Origin: an uncultured Lacinutrix sp.
Lineage (GTDB): Bacteria > Bacteroidota > Bacteroidia > Flavobacteriales > Flavobacteriaceae
Length of the DNA: 64,000 nucleotides
Reading direction: 5' to 3'
Assembly: GCF_947500605.1 (NCBI RefSeq)
Contig: NZ_CANMSJ010000004.1
Location: 186,001-250,000, forward strand
Part shown: piece after piece, positions 1-9,679 of the stretch
Position numbering within the stretch: the stretch's first letter is position 1
Layout of the letters: every line of letters starts with the position of its first letter
Made by a program: the position numbers and the translations under genes
Notes under the pieces: model-generated
What the model was told of the DNA's origin: nothing
Databases searched by the model: none
What the model saw: only the letters and a program-made list of their open reading frames with translations

Positions 1-1816
1 CATCACTTATTAGTGTAATATCTAAATTAGAAATTTCCGTATGTAATTCCAATCCTTTTTTTGAAGCTTGAGGCATTAAAAAGTCTATTGTTTTTTCTAA
101 TGTTGCTAAATAATTAAATGGATAGAAGGAAACTCTTAATTTACCTGCTTCTATTTTAGAAATATCTAAAACGTCATTAATTAATTTTAGCAAATGTGAA
201 CCACTATCTTTTACCATAGAGAGTTGCTTTTTCTGCTCACTATTTAATGGTCCCGCTAATTCTTTTAACAAAATGCCTGTAAAGCCAATAATAGAATTCA
301 TGGGAGTTCTTAACTCATGTGACATGGTTGCTAAAAATGCAGATTTCATTAAATCTGCAGATTGCGCCTTTACTTTTTCTTTCTCTAATTCTGTAGATTG
401 AAGATTAATATCCTCTAAAAGATTTAGTAAAGCCTCTTTACTATCATTAAGTTCTTCGGTTCTTAAACCCACTAATTTCTCTAAATTATTCTTATAGCTT
501 AATAGTTCTTTTTCGCTATGAATTCTTTCTGTTATATCTGAAGCAGTACCAATGTATCCATACATATTATTTTCTGCATCTACTAACTTAGTACCTTTTA
601 CCGTAAGCCAAGTAGTATTTCCGTTTTTATCTAAGAACTTCAATTCGGTATTAAAATCAGATTGAAATACCACAGCCTGTTGCCACTCCTGAATAACTCT
701 TTCCTTATCATCTGGATGAATAGCATCTCCCCACCCAGAGCCCATAGCTTCATCAAATGACATTCCAGAATATTTCATCCATTCGTCATTAACATAATTA
801 ACCATTCCTTCCTTGTCTGTAGAAAATATAGCTACTTGTGCATTGGAAGCTAAACTTCTAAATAGTGCTTCGCTTTTTTTAACTTTTGCAGATGTGGTCT
901 CATAGACCAACTTTAATTTTTTTTCCTGCTCTGAAAGCTTATAGGAAATTAAATTATTTAAACGAGCAGATCTACCTGCAAAAAACCACACAATCCAACT
1001 ACTAAAAAAAGCTAACAAAACACCAATTACAGAAGTCAACATTGCTGTATTAAAAGCCTTTTTCTCTAATGGCTTTTGCAATGGCACTACATAAAGCTTC
1101 CATTCTCCCATAGACATCTCTATAGGTATAACGTGTTCTTTATATAAAGAAATATCGTTTTCTAAAAAAAAATCTTCATTTCCCGTTTCAGGGTTCACCC
1201 TAGACAATTGATAAGTAAAACTATTTTCTTCAGAATCTTCTACGACTAATTCATTAAAAAAGGTAGATATTTTAGTAACTACAGCAGCAAACCCGACGAA
1301 TTTATCATCAATAAATAGAGGCTGTCTACTTACCATACCAATGCCTCCTTGTTTTAAACGAACTGGGCCCGCAATAAAAAAATCTTTCCTTTTTATGGTA
1401 GCCATTGAACCACTTCTACCTTCAGAACTTGTTAGAATATTGAAACCAAGCACATCATTACCCTTTAAAGGATAAACATGTGTAATAACTCCACTACTAT
1501 CTACTAACTCTACAACATCAAAATATTTACTTCTACTTAATAATTCTGCAGCTATTTTATCAAAATCTTCTGGAATTCCATTTATTTCTACAATGTATTC
1601 CAATAATTTTGTTGCGGAATAGCTATCCATAATAAGCGATTGGAGTTTCTCTTTAATTAAACCCGCTTGATTGCTCACTTTTCGTTTTTGCTCACTATTA
1701 TTTATCACATATTCTTGATATGCAGAATATTGTGTAGTAAAAAGCAGTGTTAAAAAAACCAAAAGCCCTAACACCAAAGGCTTCTTTAAGGAAAAAGGTG
1801 AAATACTTTTTCTCAT
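1..1816 (-). CDS. CHASE/PAS sensor histidine kinase, 3' end outside window
   Basis: A membrane sensor kinase; about 605 N-terminal residues are visible and the ATPase domain lies beyond base 1. In order: a TM segment (about 11-30); an extracellular CHASE-type ligand domain (about 45-245, with YPLKGNDVLGFN and a following GPVRLKQGG stretch, both typical of CHASE); a second TM (about 265-290); a coiled coil; one PAS domain (about 320-440); and a HisKA dimerisation domain with the H-box MSHELRTPMNSI, phospho-acceptor His500. The PAS is close in sequence to three tandem PAS domains of the upstream gene, 42 bp away on the same strand, so the two probably share a transcript and a recent duplication history. 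The ligand is unknown. Start chosen at the ATG preceding the hydrophobic N-terminus. Confidence 0.88.
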   Translation of the reverse strand, partial: MRKSISPFSLKKPLVLGLLVFLTLLFTTQYSAYQEYVINNSEQKRKVSNQAGLIKEKLQSLIMDSYSATKLLEYIVEINGIPEDFDKIAAELLSRSKYFDVVELVDSSGVITHVYPLKGNDVLGFNILTSSEGRSGSMATIKRKDFFIAGPVRLKQGGIGMVSRQPLFIDDKFVGFAAVVTKISTFFNELVVEDSEENSFTYQLSRVNPETGNEDFFLENDISLYKEHVIPIEMSMGEWKLYVVPLQKPLEKKAFNTAMLTSVIGVLLAFFSSWIVWFFAGRSARLNNLISYKLSEQEKKLKLVYETTSAKVKKSEALFRSLASNAQVAIFSTDKEGMVNYVNDEWMKYSGMSFDEAMGSGWGDAIHPDDKERVIQEWQQAVVFQSDFNTELKFLDKNGNTTWLTVKGTKLVDAENNMYGYIGTASDITERIHSEKELLSYKNNLEKLVGLRTEELNDSKEALLNLLEDINLQSTELEKEKVKAQSADLMKSAFLATMSHELRTPMNSIIGFTGILLKELAGPLNSEQKKQLSMVKDSGSHLLKLINDVLDISKIEAGKLRVSFYPFNYLATLEKTIDFLMPQASKKGLELHTEISNLDITLISD

Positions 1817-1858
1817 ATTAAGGTGAAATTAAATAGGTTTCTTTTTTTTATTACTGAT

Positions 1859-4800
1859 TTAATTGCCATTTTTTTGCTCTAACTTTTTAATAATCCCTTT
1901 CAATTCTTTCATTTTCAACTCCCTACCCACAAACAATTTATTCATACGTTCTAATTGATTATTCTTTAAACGGACTTCTTCTGTTCTAACTTCAATTAGT
2001 TCTTCTAGGTTATTTCTATGTTTTTCTAATTCTGCTTCGGCATTTTTCTTTTCTGTTATATCTAAAACAGTTAACAAAACATGACCTTCATTATTTAACT
2101 GGAGCGACTGTAAAGAGATTAATATATATAGTTCTCTTCCTGAATCCATTAAATATTTTAATTCCATATTGGACACATATCCTTTTTCACCAAAAGCACT
2201 CCATAGCTTGTTTTCATTTTCTAAATTGTCTGGACTATCTAGGTTAAACAATCTTATTTCTTGAGCCGTTCTCCCTAACATGTTTTCCCTTTCTAATCCA
2301 ACAATGTGCGCCAATGCTTCGTTTACTTCAACAATCTTTTTTTCTTTATTAAGTATCGCTTTTCCAATAACCTTAGATTCAAAAGCTTTTGCAAATTTTT
2401 CTTCATTTTCTTTTAATGCTATTTCTGCTTTTTCTTTATCTGTAATATCGACTACAGCAATCAATGCGTGAGTTTCTCCTGCAACTTCAAGCTCTTCAAT
2501 AGAAATAGAAAGACTTATTTTTTTTCCACTTATTAAAGTTCTAGTCATGATTTCATCTCTTAAAAAACCATTTTTAGAAAGTTTTTTTTCTAACCTATCT
2601 TTTTGTTCATGATATGCAGAATCCATAACTTCTATTTTAGATTCTATAAAAGATTTACCAATTAAATCCTCTCGAGTACTTTCAAAAATATTAGCCATAG
2701 CCTCATTAACATCAATCCTAACATGATCTCTATTAACAATAGAATATCCTATTATATTAGATTGAAACACTTTAGAGAACTTATCTTCATTCTCCTTAAT
2801 ATTTTTTTCATACTCAACTCTTTCTGTCACATCCTGAACCAGCGATAACACGGTTTCTACCTGACCGTCTGGAGATTGTAAAACTGAATTATTCCATTGA
2901 CAATAAATAACTTTTCCTTTTTTAGTGTTATTACGATTAACAATTTTATTGTTTTTAACTATTCCTTTCATTAATTGATGAGAGATAACCTCTGTGGATT
3001 CATAATCTTCTTCAAAAACGAGATTTAAATCACTAAAATGCTTTCCTACAACTTCCTGTTCTTTCCAACCAAATATTTTTTCGGCTTGTATTGACCAACT
3101 ACGAATAATCAAATTATGATCCCATTCTATTACCGCTAAAGGAGAATTACTTAGATGCGTGGTAAGACGTTGATGTGCTTTTCGGATTTCTTCATCTGCT
3201 TTTTTACTTTCTGTAACATCTAATATTAAAGATAAAACTGTTTCTACCTGGCCGTCTGAAGATTGCAACACAGAATTATACCATTGGCAGTAAATAACTT
3301 TTCCTGCTTTTGTATTATTACGATTAATAATTTTGTTACGTTTAACCTTACCACTCCTTAATTCACTCGCGATAACATCAGTATCAGGAATATCTTCTTC
3401 ATAAACTAAGTTTAAGTCGACCAATTGTTTGCCTATGGCTTCAGATTCTTTCCAACCAAATATTTTTTCGGCTTGTGTGGACCATTTAGAAACAAAAAAA
3501 TCCTTATCCCACTCTACTATAGCTAGTGGAGAATTATTTAAATGTGTAGTAAGACGTTGATGTGCCATTCGGATTTCTTCATCTATTTTTTTACGCTCTG
3601 TTATATCTCTAATAATTCCTATTAAATATATATTACCTGCAACATCTATAAATCTTGTTTTTTTTGTTGAAATTATTCTTGATTCTTTTCCTGCTATGGT
3701 TAAAGTTTCCTCGCTAACATTTTCTATTCCTGTTTCTATAACCTGCTTATCTACTTTTAAAAATAGTTCTCTTTCCTCTTCAGTAACACTTTCGGCTAAA
3801 GTTTTACCTAATGCAGCTTCTCTTTTTATATTGAAAACAGAACAAAATGCATCATTAACCAATAGTATTCTACTTTGATCATCTTTAACAAAAACAGGAT
3901 CACCTATATTATTTAAAATACTATTTAAATACTTTTCACTTTTAATAATTTGTCCTTCTGCCTTTTTACGATTTGTAATATCGATAATCGTTCCTATATA
4001 ACCATACAAATCATTATTAGCATCATACAGCCCTGTAGCTTTAGCTGAAAGCCATTTTACCTCTCCTTTTCTATCTAAAAATCTAAGATCTGTTCTATAT
4101 TCTGTTTCTCCAACAATAGACTTTTCCCATATACCAAGAACTCTTTCTTTATCTTCTGGATGTATCGCATTAGACCAACCAAAGCCTAAAGCTTCTTTAA
4201 AAGGTATTCCTGAATAATTTATCCATTCTTGATTTACATAATTACAGACTCCATCTTTGTCTGTTTGAAAAATACCAACAGGCGCATTAGAAGCTAGTCC
4301 TCTAAATAATTTTTCGCTATTTATTAACTTTTCTTCGGCTTCTTTTCGCTCTGTAACATCTACAATTGTTCCTATATAACCATACAATTCGTTATTATGA
4401 TTATATAAGCTTGTGGTTTTTGCTGAAACCCATTTTGTATTACCTTTTTTACTTAATAATCTAAAATCTGAAATTAAATCTCCCCCACTAAAAACAGCTT
4501 GTTCCCACTCTCTCAAAACCCTATCTTTATCTTCTGGATGAAGAGCTTTAGACCAACCTATACCTAAAGATTCCTCATAAGTTAGCTCTGAATACTTCAT
4601 CCACTCACCATTAACATAATTACAAGCACCATCTTTATCTGTTTGATAGATTCCAACAGGTGCATTAGATGTTAATCGCTTGAATAACTTCTCGCTATTT
4701 TTTAATTTTTGTTCTGCCTTTTTCTTCTCAGTAACATCAATAGCCATTCCTATATAGCCATATAAATTGTTCTGTGCATCATAGATCCCTACTGTTTTAA

Positions 4801-6577
4801 CAGTTACCCATACTACCTGATTATCTTTATGCAAAAACCTAAAATCTGTTTCCAGTTCGCTTTCTCCAGATGACACATATGCTTCCCATTCTTTAAGTAT
4901 TCTTTCTACATCATCAGGATGAATAGCATCTGCCCAACCAGGCCCCATAGCTTCTTCATAAGATAATCCTGCATAACGCAACCATCTTTCATTTACATAA
5001 TTACAAGAACCGTGAGTATCTGTTTGATATATTCCGGCTGGAGCTTTAGAAGTTAATCGCTTAAACAACTGCTCGCTATTTATTAATTTTTCTTCGGCCT
5101 CTTTACGCGCACTAACATCTTTAGCAACAACACCTAATGCTATTGGTTTCTCTTTTAACTTATCTTTAATTAAGAAACCAGACATTTCGATAGGAATTAA
5201 ACTTCCTGTTTTAAAGTTTTTAAAGTTTGTTTCTCCTTTCCAGCCATTAGCATTAAAAATACTAGGCATGTGTTCGTTTTCTATTCTATGATGATATTCT
5301 TCTGGAAAAAAAGCAGAAATAGAATCTGGCATTTTTTCATCAGAGCCAAGTCCCATCAATTTTCTACCATTATCATTTAAATAAAGCGGTTCTCCATCTA
5401 ATGTTGCTAAGCCAATAAAATCCTCATTAGTTTCTATTAACGACAACAACATTTGATTGTTTGTATCTACTTTTTTCTGTTTTGTTATATCTGTATAATA
5501 AATTGTCAATCCATCTGGAGACGGGTAAATTCTATTCTCAAACCATTTATCTAATGGCTCATAATAATCATCAAAATACACCGTTTCTTGCGTTTCAACT
5601 GCCTTGTGGTAAGCTTTGTAAAAAGAACGTCCTACACCTTCTGGAAATTCGGTCCAAATATGTTTTCCAAGTAATGTTTCTGGAGACCTCCCTAAAAGCT
5701 CTGCTGCTTTCTTATTAATATACGTATAACGCCAATTAGTATCTAGAGATATAAAACCACCAGAAATATTATTTAAAGAAGTTTCTAATTGAGAAGTTAA
5801 ATTTTTCTCCAACTCTTGTTTTTCAGTCTTTAGTTGAGAATACTCTTTTTCATACCTCAATATGGAAAAAACATCTCGTTCTTGGTTAGCAATAAAAGAA
5901 GCACTTTTTTTCTCTCGATCTATATACTTTAAATATAAATACAAAATAAAAGAAAACACTAGTGCTGCAAAAAACTTCCCTACAATATTGCCTGCTAACA
6001 AATTATAGAAACGCGCATCGCCTAAATAGAGTGTTATATTAAAGACAAAAGCATCAAAAACAAAAACAGTTAAAAGTGAAAGAAAAAGTATAATAAAGAA
6101 ATACTTTTTACTAATTATTGAAATAAAAAACTGATAGATTATTACCAACCATAAAAAATCTAACAACAACAATATACTACCCGTAATAAAATACTTATCA
6201 TCTATTAAAAAAGCAAATGTGGACTCTATTTCACCCACATTTTGCGTGTGCGTAAGACCAAACAATGCAGACAAAAGTAGATTTGAAATGATAATCCCCA
6301 AAATAAGTGCTCTTGCACTAGAAACTCCTTCTTTGATATAAATAAGTAAGACCGCAAACAAAAGACAACTAAAGATAATAATAGAAGAAGGATAAATTGT
6401 GAGATCATCTAAAATGGTAAAACTTACCATTGTCCCTGTTAACGCTTGCAAATACCTAACTGCTCCCAAAAAAAGATAAAGAGGCGCTAAACCTAGCACA
6501 TTTCTAAATTTAAATAATAAAAGTATACTGGAAGATATGAGTAAAAACTCAAGAATTATTATAGTATAAATACCCAT
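1859..6577 (-). CDS. 7-TM protein with ten PAS domains and no output domain
   Basis: A 1572-residue membrane protein. Seven hydrophobic segments fill residues 1-217, followed by a short coiled coil (about 225-265) and ten PAS/PAC units to about residue 1495. Units 3-5 (each with a QTD-then-CNYVN pattern and an HPEDK or HPDDV motif) are near copies of each other, as are units 7 and 8 (AHQRLTTHL, KIFGWKE), indicating tandem duplication within the gene. The C-terminus is a predicted coiled coil ending in MNKLFVGRELKMKELKG, a tail found at the end of many multi-PAS proteins. No histidine kinase, GGDEF, EAL, HTH or phosphatase domain is visible. Being 42 bp upstream of the histidine kinase, it may be its sensory partner (inference). 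The signal sensed is unknown. Confidence 0.85.
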   Translation of the reverse strand: MGIYTIIILEFLLISSSILLLFKFRNVLGLAPLYLFLGAVRYLQALTGTMVSFTILDDLTIYPSSIIIFSCLLFAVLLIYIKEGVSSARALILGIIISNLLLSALFGLTHTQNVGEIESTFAFLIDDKYFITGSILLLLDFLWLVIIYQFFISIISKKYFFIILFLSLLTVFVFDAFVFNITLYLGDARFYNLLAGNIVGKFFAALVFSFILYLYLKYIDREKKSASFIANQERDVFSILRYEKEYSQLKTEKQELEKNLTSQLETSLNNISGGFISLDTNWRYTYINKKAAELLGRSPETLLGKHIWTEFPEGVGRSFYKAYHKAVETQETVYFDDYYEPLDKWFENRIYPSPDGLTIYYTDITKQKKVDTNNQMLLSLIETNEDFIGLATLDGEPLYLNDNGRKLMGLGSDEKMPDSISAFFPEEYHHRIENEHMPSIFNANGWKGETNFKNFKTGSLIPIEMSGFLIKDKLKEKPIALGVVAKDVSARKEAEEKLINSEQLFKRLTSKAPAGIYQTDTHGSCNYVNERWLRYAGLSYEEAMGPGWADAIHPDDVERILKEWEAYVSSGESELETDFRFLHKDNQVVWVTVKTVGIYDAQNNLYGYIGMAIDVTEKKKAEQKLKNSEKLFKRLTSNAPVGIYQTDKDGACNYVNGEWMKYSELTYEESLGIGWSKALHPEDKDRVLREWEQAVFSGGDLISDFRLLSKKGNTKWVSAKTTSLYNHNNELYGYIGTIVDVTERKEAEEKLINSEKLFRGLASNAPVGIFQTDKDGVCNYVNQEWINYSGIPFKEALGFGWSNAIHPEDKERVLGIWEKSIVGETEYRTDLRFLDRKGEVKWLSAKATGLYDANNDLYGYIGTIIDITNRKKAEGQIIKSEKYLNSILNNIGDPVFVKDDQSRILLVNDAFCSVFNIKREAALGKTLAESVTEEERELFLKVDKQVIETGIENVSEETLTIAGKESRIISTKKTRFIDVAGNIYLIGIIRDITERKKIDEEIRMAHQRLTTHLNNSPLAIVEWDKDFFVSKWSTQAEKIFGWKESEAIGKQLVDLNLVYEEDIPDTDVIASELRSGKVKRNKIINRNNTKAGKVIYCQWYNSVLQSSDGQVETVLSLILDVTESKKADEEIRKAHQRLTTHLSNSPLAVIEWDHNLIIRSWSIQAEKIFGWKEQEVVGKHFSDLNLVFEEDYESTEVISHQLMKGIVKNNKIVNRNNTKKGKVIYCQWNNSVLQSPDGQVETVLSLVQDVTERVEYEKNIKENEDKFSKVFQSNIIGYSIVNRDHVRIDVNEAMANIFESTREDLIGKSFIESKIEVMDSAYHEQKDRLEKKLSKNGFLRDEIMTRTLISGKKISLSISIEELEVAGETHALIAVVDITDKEKAEIALKENEEKFAKAFESKVIGKAILNKEKKIVEVNEALAHIVGLERENMLGRTAQEIRLFNLDSPDNLENENKLWSAFGEKGYVSNMELKYLMDSGRELYILISLQSLQLNNEGHVLLTVLDITEKKNAEAELEKHRNNLEELIEVRTEEVRLKNNQLERMNKLFVGRELKMKELKGIIKKLEQKNGN

Positions 6578-6735
6578 AAAATGAATTGGTTAAGCTAGGA
6601 ACTTTAAAAATACACTTTTTACTTTAAAAACCAAAAATTATAAGCAACTTAAGAAACCTAAAAAGAACTGAATTACAGCAGATTAAAATAAAAAAGATAA
6701 TCACTAAACCTAAATCGTCTTTTTTTTTAAGTATC

Positions 6736-8280
6736 TTATATTTTTGCCAAATATTTATCTCTAATAATATCGCTTACAGGCTTATCTTCTATTTTACTTT
6801 CTAACCAAGAAATAATATCTAAATATAAAAAGGCACGACGCTCGTAGGGATGCTCTTCGTATGTTTTTAAGGTATCCCTTAAACTTCTGAATGCATTTTT
6901 TAAGTCTTGAGGATAGATATCTTGTAAACCTTTAATAAATTTTATCATCTCTTTTTGAACCTCATGAAGGTCATTCATCTTAATTAAAAATTTATAAGTA
7001 CTTCTAAGTAAAGTCTCTAAATGATAATCTAAACCTGCCTCATAATGCGCAACTAAATTTAAAACTCTAGAAAAGCACAATAAATCTTCTCGCATAGAAA
7101 GGGATTTATTAGAAATAATTTTATCTAAATACCTTATACACTCTTTATTATTACCAACACCAAAATGCAAACTAGCAAACTTGTAATAAAACACCATTGT
7201 ATGATGCTCGTCTATCCTATTTTCGAATTGAATTAAATCTGATTCTATCTTAGGAATTAATGCCAATCCGTCTTGAAAACTACCGTCGATAAAATGCTTA
7301 TTAATATCATGAAAATTAAGATATAAAAAAGTTAACGACTGTACATTTTCATCTTTCGGAAAATTAGAATCTTCAATTTGAGCTTTAAATTTCGAAAGTG
7401 TTTCTATAAACTTAGGCTTATTATTAACATAGAAAATAGACTCTAATAAATAATTACTTCCTTTTAAAAAAAATACAGGATTCAAGTGCACCATATCAGG
7501 ATACTGACTAAACAAGCCTACCCACTTAGAAGCATACTTATAACAATTTAAAAAATCTTGCATTAAAAAACTATACCATAAATGGGCTTTATAAAACCAT
7601 AATTTCTCCCTAAAACCTACTTTAGAAATTTCAAAATCCGGCAATCTATCATAAAAATACTGCGTTACTTCGTTACTCTCTTGTTCATTTTTTACGTAAC
7701 CTGTTTTTAAGATAATACCATACAACTGCAGAGACAGATTAGACAGCTTACTTGTAATAACATTTAACTCGCTTAATTCTTTTGCTTGAATAGTAAGCTC
7801 ATCTGCCCTAGTACTAATACTTCTTGTTATGTATTGTGCTTCAATAATTTTTTCTAGTTCTACTATTTCGAAAGCTAAATTTTTTTCTTCATTTACAATC
7901 GCAACATCTTTTGCCTTATCTAAAATTTTTAAACTCTGCTTATAAAGTCCTTTATGATATAAAATTGAAGCAAAATCTAACTGCTCTCTAATTTGCAACC
8001 TAATATTTTGATGAGACGGATTCAACTTTAAGCTAATAAGAATCTGCTTATACAAATGCGCTTTTACATTTGCTAATTGCTGTTTTTTAATTTGTGTAGA
8101 CTTTAATATAGAAACTTCATCATAGTTTTTAGACTTATCTAAAACTGTAAATAAGTTTAAAAATTTAGAATCGGAATTCACACCCAATCGTCCAACATAC
8201 AATTTAAATTGTCGTTTTTCAGACTTATTCAAAGACTTAACTAAGGCGAATAAATTATCTTTTTGATCTTTAGTCATCAA
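6736..8280 (-). CDS. Hypothetical helical-repeat protein
   Basis: A 514-residue soluble protein that I do not recognise at family level. It has no signal peptide or TM segment. Residues about 95-450 read as paired amphipathic helices (for example the KGLYKQSLKILDKAKDVA segment) resembling TPR-type repeats. The N-terminal 80 residues are rich in Lys and begin MMTKDQKDNLFALVKSLNKS. Two Met codons open the frame; either could be used. It is divergent from leuA, sharing a 145-bp intergenic region, which does not by itself imply a role in leucine synthesis. A scaffold or regulatory function is possible but unsupported. Confidence 0.7.
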   Translation of the reverse strand: MMTKDQKDNLFALVKSLNKSEKRQFKLYVGRLGVNSDSKFLNLFTVLDKSKNYDEVSILKSTQIKKQQLANVKAHLYKQILISLKLNPSHQNIRLQIREQLDFASILYHKGLYKQSLKILDKAKDVAIVNEEKNLAFEIVELEKIIEAQYITRSISTRADELTIQAKELSELNVITSKLSNLSLQLYGIILKTGYVKNEQESNEVTQYFYDRLPDFEISKVGFREKLWFYKAHLWYSFLMQDFLNCYKYASKWVGLFSQYPDMVHLNPVFFLKGSNYLLESIFYVNNKPKFIETLSKFKAQIEDSNFPKDENVQSLTFLYLNFHDINKHFIDGSFQDGLALIPKIESDLIQFENRIDEHHTMVFYYKFASLHFGVGNNKECIRYLDKIISNKSLSMREDLLCFSRVLNLVAHYEAGLDYHLETLLRSTYKFLIKMNDLHEVQKEMIKFIKGLQDIYPQDLKNAFRSLRDTLKTYEEHPYERRAFLYLDIISWLESKIEDKPVSDIIRDKYLAKI

Positions 8281-8299
8281 CTAATAGTTGTTTTAAATA

Positions 8300-8312
8300 A
8301 TTGATTATCAGT
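8300..8312. promoter_or_regulatory. Operator-like palindrome upstream of leuA
   Basis: ATTGATTATCAGT lies 113 bp before the leuA start. A perfect version, ACTGATTATCAGT, lies upstream of gltB (18422-18434). The inverted-repeat shape and its presence before two amino-acid biosynthesis operons suggest a shared regulator site. This is inference; the binding protein is unknown, and AT-rich DNA can produce such matches by chance. A weaker stem (AGTGTTTTACG at 8310-8320 with CGTAACACT at 8344-8352) follows but has no T-run. Confidence 0.3.
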
Positions 8313-8425
8313 GTTTTACGCTCTATTTTAAAGATTGAACATCGTAACACTATAAATTGTGATTACTAGTAACGAATAACCAAAGTATAAATTAGTCTTT
8401 CAATAGAAAAATAAAACACTCTTAA

Positions 8426-9601
8426 ATGTCAAATAATAACATACAAATTTTCGACACAACGCTTCGTGATGGAGAACAAGTTCCAGGCTGTAAACTAAAT
8501 ACTGAACAAAAAGTAATTATTGCAGCACAATTAGATTTATTAGGAGTAGACGTAATAGAAGCTGGATTTCCAGTATCTAGTCCCGGAGACTTTAAATCTG
8601 TTGAAGCGATTTCTAAAATAGTAAAAAACGCAACCGTTTGTGGTTTAACACGAGCTGTAGAAAATGATATAAAAGTGGCTTCGGAAGCACTAAAATATGC
8701 TAAAAAACCAAGAATACACACAGGTATTGGGACTTCAGATTCTCATATTCTTCATAAATTCAAATCAAACAGAGAAGCAATTATCGAACGTGCTTTTGAA
8801 GCCGTAAAATATGCAAAGTCTTTTGTAGAAGATGTAGAGTTTTACGCAGAAGATGCCGGACGTACAGAAAACGAATATCTTGCAAGAGTTTGCGAAGCTG
8901 CAATAAAAGCCGGAGCAACAGTATTAAATATCCCAGATACAACAGGCTACTGCTTACCAAGCGAATATGGCGCAAAAATAAAATACTTAAAAGAAAATGT
9001 AAAAGGCATTGAAAAAGCTATTTTATCTTGCCATTGTCATAACGATTTAGGTCTTGCAACCGCAAATTCTATTGAAGGTGTAATACATGGAGCAAGACAA
9101 ATAGAATGTACTATTAATGGTATTGGAGAGCGCGCTGGAAACACAGCCTTAGAAGAAGTTGTTATGGTGCTTAAACAACATCCTTACCTTAATTTAGATA
9201 CAAACATTAAAACCGAAATGCTTTACGGCATAAGTCAGCTTGTTTCAGATAGTATGGGCATTTACACGCAACCTAACAAAGCAATTGTTGGTGCAAATGC
9301 TTTTGCCCACAGTTCTGGAATTCACCAAGATGGTGTAATTAAAAACCGTGAAACTTACGAAATTATAAACCCTAAAGATGTTGGTGTAACAGAATCTGCT
9401 ATTGTTTTAACAGCAAGAAGTGGTCGTGCTGCTTTAGCTTACAGAGCTAAAAATGTTGGTTACGAATTAACCAAACTACAATTAGACGATGTTTACGCTA
9501 ATTTTTTAAGCTTTGCAGACAAAAAGAAACAAGTAGAAGATGAAGATATTCATCAAATTATTGAAACTAGCAGTCTATACAGACAGATAATTTCAGCATA
9601 A
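8426..9601 (+). CDS. leuA: 2-isopropylmalate synthase, short form
   Basis: Condenses acetyl-CoA with 2-oxoisovalerate, the first committed step of leucine synthesis. A DRE-TIM metallolyase: the N-terminal [13 protein letters not shown] motif gives the catalytic Arg and metal Asp, [14 protein letters not shown] provides the HxH metal ligands, and [12 protein letters not shown] is typical of LeuA as opposed to homocitrate or citramalate synthases. It is 391 residues, about 110-130 shorter than E. coli LeuA, because the C-terminal allosteric dimer domain that binds leucine is absent; only a short helical linker follows the catalytic barrel. Classical leucine feedback through that domain is therefore not expected. 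First gene of leuACDB-ppc. Confidence 0.95.
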   Translation: MSNNNIQIFDTTLRDGEQVPGCKLNTEQKVIIAAQLDLLGVDVIEAGFPVSSPGDFKSVEAISKIVKNATVCGLTRAVENDIKVASEALKYAKKPRIHTGIGTSDSHILHKFKSNREAIIERAFEAVKYAKSFVEDVEFYAEDAGRTENEYLARVCEAAIKAGATVLNIPDTTGYCLPSEYGAKIKYLKENVKGIEKAILSCHCHNDLGLATANSIEGVIHGARQIECTINGIGERAGNTALEEVVMVLKQHPYLNLDTNIKTEMLYGISQLVSDSMGIYTQPNKAIVGANAFAHSSGIHQDGVIKNRETYEIINPKDVGVTESAIVLTARSGRAALAYRAKNVGYELTKLQLDDVYANFLSFADKKKQVEDEDIHQIIETSSLYRQIISA

Positions 9602-9612
9602 ATTTATAATAG

Positions 9613-9662
9613 GCATTTTGCTTCTTCAAACCAGAAAACACTTATTTGAAGAAGCAAAATGC
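9613..9662 (+). promoter_or_regulatory. 18-bp perfect stem-loop between leuA and leuC
   Basis: GCATTTTGCTTCTTCAAA (9613-9630) is exactly complementary to 9645-9662 across a 14-base loop, in the 78-bp gap between leuA and leuC. The bases after it (ATTGATTTTTAATAC) are only weakly T-rich, so it is a poor intrinsic terminator. It could protect or process the mRNA and set the leuA:leuCD ratio, or act as a partial terminator. No leader-peptide frame was seen next to it. Confidence 0.55.
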
Positions 9663-9679
9663 TAATTGATTTTTAATAC

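Noticed and set aside
8301-8371. TTG-started 23-codon frame upstream of leuA with several Ile, Leu and Val codons
   Set aside because: No ATG, no terminator with T-run after it, and AT-rich DNA gives Ile/Leu codons readily. Not strong enough to call a leader.
8426-9601. Homocitrate or citramalate synthase in place of LeuA
   Set aside because: LeuA-specific blocks and linkage to leuCDB argue for isopropylmalate synthase.
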